Assembly (NCBI GenBank): GCA_039188505.1
Contig: JBCCZC010000230.1
Coordinates: 1-8,968 of the forward strand
DNA length: 8,968 bases
Reading direction: 5' to 3'
DNA from: JBCCZC01 sp039188505
Lineage (GTDB): Bacteria > Pseudomonadota > Gammaproteobacteria > Xanthomonadales > SZUA-38
The stretch's first letter is position 1, and each line of letters opens with the position of its first letter. The translations under genes and the position numbers were made by a program. Shown here one piece after another: positions 1 through 4,887 of this stretch. Below the pieces are notes generated by a model. The model was not told the DNA's origin, did not search any database, and saw only the letters and a list, made by a program, of their open reading frames with translations.

Positions 1-514
1 CGTACTCGGCGCGCTCGATCACCCCGAAGAACTGCTCGATGTGCTCGGTAGGCAGGTCTCGGAAGAGCGCGGATTGAAGGATCTGGAACATCCATGCGCC
101 ATCGATCTGGCTTTCGCCGGAGATGTCGGTGACCATTACCGCGGGCTGTTCGCCGGTCACCATCTGGCTACGGGCAGCCAGCGCCTCGACCCGGGCGCGA
201 TCGACCCGCAGGATGACCGCCTCTTTCGACACCACGAACGCCGAGAAGGGCCGCGGATTGAGGTTCCCCAAGGCGTAATCGGACCGATCTGCTCCCGCTT
301 CGATCACCCGTTCGCGGCCGGCCTTGCTGGCCGTTCGGACGGTCCCGGAGATGAGGTAGACGGCGTCGTCGTCTTCCTCGCCTTCTTCGAAGATCCGGTC
401 CTTCTTTCGCGCGGTGACGAGCTGTCCCCGCGCCACCAGTTCCTCGAGCTGCTGCGGCGCGAGCGAGTTCAGCGGATTGATCTCGCCGAGCCGTTTCTTG
501 ATCGCTTCATCCAT
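1..514 (-). CDS. Cyclic nucleotide-binding-domain protein, N-terminal part (runs off left edge)
   Basis: The reading frame begins at ATG 514-512 and stays open to the window edge, giving 171 residues (starting MDEAIKKRLGEINPLNSL). Residues about 15-120 look like a cNMP-binding beta-barrel (KKDRIFEEGEEDDAVYLISG; later NPRPFSAFVVSKEAVILRVD). At about residues 145-171 the segment WMFQILQSALFRDLPTEHIE resembles the lead-in helix of a second cNMP domain. From memory, this order matches a gammaproteobacterial family with two cNMP domains, often followed by a rhodanese domain; the C-terminal part lies outside the window. The phosphate-binding cassette of the first domain lacks the usual Arg-x-Ala pair, so that domain may not bind a nucleotide. 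The Shine-Dalgarno sequence is weak (GAGAG about 12 nt upstream). Transcription is divergent from the tRNA gene. A function in signalling is inferred; no DNA-binding domain is visible in this part. Confidence 0.75.
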   Translation of the reverse strand, partial: MDEAIKKRLGEINPLNSLAPQQLEELVARGQLVTARKKDRIFEEGEEDDDAVYLISGTVRTASKAGRERVIEAGADRSDYALGNLNPRPFSAFVVSKEAVILRVDRARVEALAARSQMVTGEQPAVMVTDISGESQIDGAWMFQILQSALFRDLPTEHIEQFFGVIERAEY

Positions 515-577
515 AACCGCGCGATTCTCTCACGGTGACGGGAAACGCGACAACCAGCCACAGCGACGACTGCCGGG

Positions 578-605
578 TTGCAAGTCGGTGCGTCCCCGCT
601 ATAGT
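578..605 (+). promoter_or_regulatory. Sigma70-type promoter of tRNA-Ser
   Basis: A -35 box TTGCAA (578-583) and a -10 box TATAGT (600-605) are separated by 16 bp. The expected start is near 612, about 13 nt before the mature tRNA. The bases after the -10 box are GC-rich (GCCGC), the kind of discriminator seen at stringently controlled stable-RNA promoters; that regulation is an inference. Confidence 0.6.
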
Positions 606-624
606 GCCGCTTCACACCCCGTGC

Positions 625-714
625 GGAGGGGTGGCAGAGCGGTTGAATGCACTGGTCTTGAAAACCAGCAAGGGTTAGCGCCCTTCGTGGGTTCGAATCC
701 CACCCCCTCCGCCA
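625..714 (+). tRNA. tRNA-Ser (anticodon UGA)
   Basis: This is a complete 90-nt class II tRNA. The acceptor stem pairs GGAGGGG (625-631) with CCCCTCC (704-710), followed by discriminator G711 and an encoded CCA (712-714). The anticodon stem pairs CTGGT (652-656) with ACCAG (664-668) around the loop CTTGAAA, giving anticodon TGA at 659-661, which reads UCN serine codons. The long variable arm AAGGG/CCCTT (about 670-685) is diagnostic of serine tRNA. The T stem is GTGGG (687-691) with CCCAC (699-703) around TTCGAAT. The gene has its own promoter and is the only gene in its transcription unit. A hairpin begins inside its 3' end. Confidence 0.98.
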
Positions 715-736
715 TTGAAGCGGCGCCGCCGGCGCG
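699..736 (+). repeat. Direct repeat, copy 1 (tRNA-Ser 3' end plus flank)
   Basis: This 38-bp segment begins in the T stem of tRNA-Ser and runs through the CCA into the GC-rich flank. It matches 841-878 at 36 of 38 positions without gaps; the mismatches are T715/C857 or thereabouts and G720/C862. The offset between copies is 142 bp. Confidence 0.85.
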
Positions 737-749
737 GCTTCGATGGCGG
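709..749 (+). terminator. Strong GC-rich hairpin overlapping the tRNA 3' end (possible terminator or processing element)
   Basis: Bases 709-721 pair with 737-749 (13 bp, one G-U). After a G-G mismatch, GCGCC (723-727) pairs with GGCGC (731-735) around a 3-nt loop. No U-tract follows, so it is not a canonical intrinsic terminator. The left arm includes the last two acceptor-stem bases, the discriminator and the CCA, so in the precursor it would compete with acceptor-stem folding. Its role as a terminator or as a 3'-maturation signal is inferred. Confidence 0.45.
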
Positions 750-808
750 CGGGGGCGCGTGCGAAGGCCGACAAATCGCGCAGCCGACCTGTTCGGCGAG
801 CGACCGCG

Positions 809-856
809 AAAGGGGTGAGCGCGCCGTTCGCGCGAATCATCCCACCCCCTCCGCCA
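809..856 (+). pseudogene. Decayed 3' fragment of a tRNA-Ser gene
   Basis: Beyond the exact repeat, similarity to tRNA-Ser continues backwards. AAAGGGGTGAGCGCG resembles the variable arm AAGGGTTAGCGCC of the intact gene, and CGAAT precedes the CCCACC block with a 3-base insertion. The GTGGG arm needed for a T stem is missing and no anticodon arm can be recognised, so this cannot fold as a tRNA. It could be the remnant of a tandem tRNA duplication or of an integration event at the tRNA 3' end. The exact 18-base core CCCACCCCCTCCGCCA-T plus flank is certain; the variable-arm part is a weaker call. Confidence 0.5.
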
Positions 857-878
857 TCGAACCGGCGCCGCCGGCGCG
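841..878 (+). repeat. Direct repeat, copy 2 (duplicate of the tRNA-Ser 3' end and flank)
   Basis: This is the second copy of the 38-bp repeat (36/38 identical to 699-736). It keeps the inner palindrome GCGCC-GCC-GGCGC (865-877) but not the outer arm of the copy-1 hairpin. Read on the minus strand, the palindrome lies 6-20 nt beyond the TGA (886-884) of the glycosyltransferase-like gene. It could therefore help end transcription of that operon, although no U-tract follows. Confidence 0.8.
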
Positions 879-883
879 TCCGA

Positions 884-1828
884 TCAGCTCGCGATGGCTT
901 GCGGCGCCTGCGGCAAACCGTCCTCGCGACGCGACTGGAGATAGTCCCAGACAAACGCGTGCAGGTCCGGCTTGTCGCTGGCCCATTCGAAACAGCCCTC
1001 GGCGTTGATGGCAATGTCGTTGACCGGATCGAAATCGATGCGGGCGAAGGCGGCGTGCCGTGAGGTATAGGCCCGATCCGCGATGTCGCCATGCCAGAGG
1101 TGCTGGATATGGCCGGGGACATGGCCGATGCTGCCGGCCGTCTCGGCGTGGAAGGCCGCTGCCCAGCGCCGGTAGTGGTCGGCCCGGCGCTCGTTCAGCT
1201 CGTAGTAGCCGATGATCTCCTCCATGCGTCCCGCCATGGCCTGCAGCATGAACCTGTCAGCGGAGCCGATGATGGCGCGGTCGTAGAAGCCGTGCCGGTC
1301 GAGGATTTCCCGGCGCCCGGCCCACGCCTTCCCGGGCGCGATCTGGAAACGTCGCGAGGCACCCGGGCCGTCGAAGTAGTCTGCCGGTAGGGTCCCCTGC
1401 GCGTAGCGAGAGCTCATCGCCTCGAAGGTCAGCCGTTTACCCGGGGCTGGAGGCCGACCGTCGGCCGTCAGATTGGTACATCGCGCGAAGGGCTGCACGA
1501 ACGAGAACCGGTCCAGCGCGTCGAGGGTGTCGCGCCACCATTGGTCGTTGTCGAAGATCACATCCGCGTCGAGCCAGGCCACCGCGGTGCAGCTGGCGGG
1601 GAGGGCTTCAAGGGCGATATTGAGGAGCCGCTCCTTCTGCCACATGACGTCACGGCCCCGGAGCTGGATCAGCTCGTCCGCATCGCCCCGCGCGAGCTCG
1701 AAGCCATGGCCGTAGGCCAACTCGACCGTGATCAGGGGAATTCCGAGGGCATTTTGAAACTGCTGGTAGTTGCGCAGACGCGTTCGCCAACCGCAGGGGT
1801 TGAAGTAGGCGCAGACTCCCCAGAGCAC
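884..1828 (-). CDS. GT-A-fold glycosyltransferase-like protein
   Basis: This 314-residue protein has no signal peptide or membrane segment. The N-terminal strand (GVCAYFNPCGWRTRLRNYQQF) is typical of nucleotide-diphospho-sugar transferases. A DxD metal-binding motif sits in WLDADVIF (D87, D89). Further on, GKAWAGRREILDRHGFYDRA followed by IIGSADRFML (D191) resembles the acceptor-side GT-A segment, and HLWHGDIADRAYTSRH (about 243-258) recalls a late His/Arg motif that I associate with uncharacterised bacterial and phage members. The start is GTG (1828-1826) with GGAAG 9 nt upstream, 3 bases after the TAG of the methyltransferase gene, so translation is probably coupled. It is the last gene of the operon. 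Glycosyl transfer is inferred; the sugar donor and acceptor are unknown. Confidence 0.7.
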   Translation of the reverse strand: MLWGVCAYFNPCGWRTRLRNYQQFQNALGIPLITVELAYGHGFELARGDADELIQLRGRDVMWQKERLLNIALEALPASCTAVAWLDADVIFDNDQWWRDTLDALDRFSFVQPFARCTNLTADGRPPAPGKRLTFEAMSSRYAQGTLPADYFDGPGASRRFQIAPGKAWAGRREILDRHGFYDRAIIGSADRFMLQAMAGRMEEIIGYYELNERRADHYRRWAAAFHAETAGSIGHVPGHIQHLWHGDIADRAYTSRHAAFARIDFDPVNDIAINAEGCFEWASDKPDLHAFVWDYLQSRREDGLPQAPQAIAS

Positions 1829-1831
1829 GGT

Positions 1832-2476
1832 CTAACGCTTCCGGACTAGCGTCACGCCCTCGCCGAAGGGTAGTTCGAGCACGTCGAGATCGTCGCGCTG
1901 GCGTAGGTCGGCCATGTAGTCGATGACGGAAAAGTTGTAGGCCGAAGCCGCGCCGTAGATTCTCGAGAGCTTCCTGCTGCCGGTGTCGTGAAACAGCGTG
2001 ATCGCATCATCCGCAAGGCGATCCTCGAAGGTCTCGTAGTCGAAGCGGGCCTGTTCATGGGTATGGAGGCCATCGACGAACAGCAGGTCGACCGTCGTGA
2101 TCGCGCGGTCGGCCTCGCTCCCGCGGAAATCCTGCGTGGTCACGCAATGGTGGGTGATCGAGTCGATCCCGTAGGACGCGAAATGCGCCGAGACGGCCTC
2201 CGGCTCCTTCCAGAAATCGTCGACGAGGGAAGGGTCGATGAAGGTCACCCGCCCGTCTTCGCCGTTGTCCTGGAAGGCACGAGCCACCATCATCGGCGCG
2301 AAGCCCCGAAAGGAACCGATCATCACCGCCTGCCGCTGTCCTCGCAGCAGGCGCGCGAGGCCGTAGTAGATCCACCCGAGGCCGAGATTGCGATCCTCGA
2401 CCCGCTGGAAGTGGCCCATGCGCACGAGGTCCTTGTTGCTGAAGATCTCTCCGATCCAGGCTGCCAGGTCATTCAT
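1832..2476 (-). CDS. Class I SAM-dependent methyltransferase (Methyltransf_24-like)
   Basis: This is a 214-residue soluble protein with one Rossmann-type methyltransferase domain. Motif I is VMIGSFRGFAPMMVARAF (51-68). An acidic residue at the end of strand 2 (D81 in VTFIDP) should bind the SAM ribose. Motif IV is VDLLFVDGLHTHEQARFDYE (129-148), followed by ITLFHDT (159-165); this VDG-H-Y...HD pattern is typical of the Methyltransf_24 family, whose members often modify sugars or natural products. The ATG (2476-2474) overlaps the TGA of the upstream ATP-grasp gene in an ATGA joint, so translation is coupled and there is little Shine-Dalgarno sequence. The methyl acceptor is not predictable; the flanking ligase-like and glycosyltransferase-like genes suggest a shared small product or glycan. 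Confidence 0.8.
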   Translation of the reverse strand: MNDLAAWIGEIFSNKDLVRMGHFQRVEDRNLGLGWIYYGLARLLRGQRQAVMIGSFRGFAPMMVARAFQDNGEDGRVTFIDPSLVDDFWKEPEAVSAHFASYGIDSITHHCVTTQDFRGSEADRAITTVDLLFVDGLHTHEQARFDYETFEDRLADDAITLFHDTGSRKLSRIYGAASAYNFSVIDYMADLRQRDDLDVLELPFGEGVTLVRKR

Positions 2477-4080
2477 TGGGGTCTGTTTCCGCGGGGATTG
2501 ACAAGCTCGTCGATGGCCTCATCCGATGCCGGATTGTCGACGTCGAGGATGAGCTGGATGTCTTCCGGCACCGGAAGCTCGAGCGCGTCGAGGTACATCG
2601 CCAGCATGCCCGCCATGGTTCGGTGGATGGCCGCATTGCGGAATCCGCTGCGGCCGTCGGAGTAGGGGAAGTGGATGTACGCGAAGGGATTCGCCTCCCA
2701 GACGTACAGCGTGCCGCTTCGATCGTACCCGTAGTCGTAGGACAGGAAGTTCAGCCCCAGCGCCTCGCGTGCGGCCTGGAACTTCTCGTGGTGCGGGTCG
2801 GGCTTGCCGATATACGCGAGTTCCTCCTGCCTGGCCGCCTCGTCGTAGATGCGGTCGCCGCCTCGCGTCACCCACATCGGTGTCAGCATCAGGTGATGGC
2901 TGACCCCCCAGCGGCCGCAGGCGATGTAGCGAAACTTGCGGTAGCGCCCGTCCTCGTTGCTGACGTCGATGATCTCGGTTGCGACCGGGCGGCGGAAGTT
3001 CTCCAGCGGGGCGTAGGCAAGCTCATCGGCATTCTCGATGCGGATGGGATCGCCCCCGTGCCCCCAGTCCTCGCGGATCATGAATGGGTAGGCGAGTCCC
3101 GCCGCATCCATCCGGAACCGATCGGGATCGGCGATGAGTACCGAGCGCGCCATCCGCAGGCCGACGCGTTCGAGGAACTCCGGCGCCCGGGACTTGCTGG
3201 CATGGACCAGGCGGTCGACGGGATTGATGTGCGTCACGCCGCGTGCCTCGAGCGCCCGGCCGATCCTGACAGCCTGGTCGTAGGTCTGCCGGGACCAATC
3301 CTGCACGGGGTCCTGCAGCCACGGATGGATGACGCCGTAACGCTCGGGATCCTCCAGCTCGAACGGGAGCAGGCGCAGCTCGAAAAGATGGTCGTATTCG
3401 GGTCGGTTGACCCGGATCCAATCGACCAGGACCTGATACCCGTCGGGAACGACGCGCGGATGCCGTACCGCGAGCACTCGAGGGCCGCCCTTGAGCTGCC
3501 CGTTGTGGCGAGCGTCCGCGAGGTGCCGCACCAGCGGATACAGCCCGATCTGAGCCTTCTCGATCTTGCCGCTCGGAAGGGGCAGGTGAGAGAGCGCCTC
3601 TTCGGCTTCGCCAAAGCGTCCGCTCGCGTTTTCTGCCTGGCCGAGCAGGGCGAGGATACGGGAGTTGTCGCCGTCGAGGCCGCGGGCCACCTTGAGGTGG
3701 CTTCTGGCCTCGGCGAAGCGGCCAAGCTGGAACTGGATCTCTGCCAGCAGCAGTCGCCATTCGGGCACGGATCCAGCAAGCTTCACGGCCCGCTGGGCTG
3801 CAGCCAGTGCGGGCGCAAAGCGCTGCCTTCTCAGGTGAGCGCGCGCGAGGTTTGCATGCGTCTCGGGCGCGTCGGGGGCGAGCTGCTGGGCGGATTCCAG
3901 CCAGCTGACGGCCTCGTCGCTGGCGCCGCCGCGCTCGAGCAGCGCGATCCCGAGGAACTGCTGCGCAGCCGCGGCGTGAACGGGATCAAAGGCAATCGGC
4001 CGGCATAGCGCTTCGACGGCAGCCCAGTCGCCTTGAGCCAGCAGGCCGCGAGCCTGCTCGAGGGTTTCGACCGTGGACAT
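2473..4080 (-). CDS. TPR protein with C-terminal ATP-grasp-like domain
   Basis: The protein has 535 residues from ATG 4080-4078. That start is preferred because GGAG (4091-4088) lies 7 nt upstream of it; a GTG two codons earlier (4086) would sit almost on the Shine-Dalgarno. Residues 1-165 form four to five tetratricopeptide repeats (for example WLESAQQLAPDAPETHANLA). Residues about 285-500 look like an ATP-grasp fold: HASKSRAPEFLERVGL (K296), PFMIREDWGHGG (332-343), and YDYGYDRSGTLYVWEANPF (448-466), where D449, E462 and N464 fit the D...ExN metal-binding pattern. Arg336 replaces the usual Lys of the P-x-x-K strand. Known ATP-grasp enzymes join carboxylates to amines or thiols through an acylphosphate. 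The substrate here is unknown, and the TPRs may bind a partner protein. This is the first gene of a three-gene operon. Confidence 0.75.
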   Translation of the reverse strand: MSTVETLEQARGLLAQGDWAAVEALCRPIAFDPVHAAAAQQFLGIALLERGGASDEAVSWLESAQQLAPDAPETHANLARAHLRRQRFAPALAAAQRAVKLAGSVPEWRLLLAEIQFQLGRFAEARSHLKVARGLDGDNSRILALLGQAENASGRFGEAEEALSHLPLPSGKIEKAQIGLYPLVRHLADARHNGQLKGGPRVLAVRHPRVVPDGYQVLVDWIRVNRPEYDHLFELRLLPFELEDPERYGVIHPWLQDPVQDWSRQTYDQAVRIGRALEARGVTHINPVDRLVHASKSRAPEFLERVGLRMARSVLIADPDRFRMDAAGLAYPFMIREDWGHGGDPIRIENADELAYAPLENFRRPVATEIIDVSNEDGRYRKFRYIACGRWGVSHHLMLTPMWVTRGGDRIYDEAARQEELAYIGKPDPHHEKFQAAREALGLNFLSYDYGYDRSGTLYVWEANPFAYIHFPYSDGRSGFRNAAIHRTMAGMLAMYLDALELPVPEDIQLILDVDNPASDEAIDELVNPRGNRPQ

Positions 4081-4223
4081 GGTCACGCTCCGATGTGATG
4101 GCAGGCGATCCTAGGGCGCCCGCCGGAAAAACGAGATGGGTGATCGAAAGGCCGGCGGTTCTGCGCGTTGGCGATCGAGAACGCTTTCGATAACATGCTC
4201 CGAATGGCCCCAGGGGAGACATC
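4081..4223. promoter_or_regulatory. Divergent intergenic region with 8-bp inverted repeat
   Basis: This stretch separates the TPR/ATP-grasp operon (minus) from gacA (plus). ATCGAAAG (4143-4150) and its exact inverse CTTTCGAT (4184-4191) are centred about 41 bp apart. The right arm abuts the gacA -10 box and a further GATCGA lies between them. On the minus side only a weak -10-like TAGGAT (4113-4108) was found, without a good -35. A shared operator is possible but unproven. Confidence 0.3.
4168..4196 (+). promoter_or_regulatory. Sigma70-type promoter of gacA
   Basis: TTGGCG (4168-4173) and TAACAT (4191-4196) are separated by the ideal 17 bp, and each hexamer matches consensus at 4 of 6 positions. 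The start would be near 4203, giving a leader of about 20 nt that holds little beyond the Shine-Dalgarno AGGGGAG (4212-4218). Confidence 0.55.
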
Positions 4224-4877
4224 ATGATCCGACTGGTCCTGGTCGACGACCACGACATCGTCCGCACCGGCATCGCGCACATCATCTCGACCGAATCCGA
4301 CATCGACATCGTCGGAGAGGCAGGTGATGGCGAGACCGGTCTTCGCCTGATACGCGAGCTGAAGCCCGATGTGGTCCTCATGGACGTCAATATGCCCCGG
4401 CTCGGCGGCCTCGAGGCCACCCGACGGATCAACCAATCGATGCCGGAGATCCGCGTCATCATCCTGACCGTGCACTCCGAAGCGCCGTTCCCGACGCACC
4501 TGCTCGATGCCGGGGCGAGCGGTTACCTCACCAAGGGCTGCGCGGCCACGGATCTCATCGACGCCATCCGGGCGGTCCGCTCGGGGCAGCGATTCATCGG
4601 CAAGGACATCGCCCAGCGCCTCGCGCTGAGTCTGTTGCCCGGGGCCGAACGTTGCCCGTTCGACGAGCTGTCGGCGCGGGAAATGGAGGTGATGATGATG
4701 CTTGTCCAGGGCCAGGAGGTCGGCCAGATCGCCAAGAGCCTCGCGCTCAGCCCGAAGACGGTCAGCACTTACAAGTACCGGGTCTACGAGAAGCTCGACG
4801 TCAAGAACGACGTCGAGCTGACCCACCTCGCGATTCGCCACGGAATCACCGAAGCCGGCGGACTTTCCCCCAGCTGA
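4224..4877 (+). CDS. gacA: GacA/UvrY-type response regulator (NarL/FixJ family)
   Basis: This 217-residue regulator matches the length of E. coli UvrY and is similar along its whole length (shared LVDDH, VVLMD, GGLEATR, SGQR, SPKTV and VELTHLAIRHG). The receiver domain (1-120) has acidic D8/D9, phosphoacceptor D54, T82 and K104. A LuxR-type helix-turn-helix follows at about 148-210 (LSAREMEVMM...SPKTVSTYKYRVYEKL). In the known Gac/Rsm (BarA/UvrY) pathway, the regulator is phosphorylated by a GacS/BarA hybrid kinase and activates small RNAs that titrate CsrA/RsmA. Here it is a single-gene unit; uvrC, its usual downstream neighbour in many gammaproteobacteria, is absent. It is convergent with rne at a 10-bp distance. 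AGGGGAG lies 5 nt before the ATG. Confidence 0.92.
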   Translation: MIRLVLVDDHDIVRTGIAHIISTESDIDIVGEAGDGETGLRLIRELKPDVVLMDVNMPRLGGLEATRRINQSMPEIRVIILTVHSEAPFPTHLLDAGASGYLTKGCAATDLIDAIRAVRSGQRFIGKDIAQRLALSLLPGAERCPFDELSAREMEVMMMLVQGQEVGQIAKSLALSPKTVSTYKYRVYEKLDVKNDVELTHLAIRHGITEAGGLSPS

Positions 4878-4887
4878 CGTCATGCGG

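Noticed and set aside
41..538. Plus-strand frame of about 165 codons at the left edge
   Set aside because: It is antisense to the cNMP-binding-domain gene, whose translation has recognisable family features.
469..1122. Minus-strand open frame of about 217 codons containing WDSNPRR and GFQDQCIQPLCHPSA
   Set aside because: This is the well-known false translation of the antisense of a tRNA-Ser gene. The frame also overlaps the true glycosyltransferase-like and cNMP genes and has unlikely composition.
2476..4008. Plus-strand open frame of about 510 codons
   Set aside because: It is the exact antisense of the TPR/ATP-grasp gene, which has real domains, an SD and operon context. Long antisense frames are expected at this GC content.
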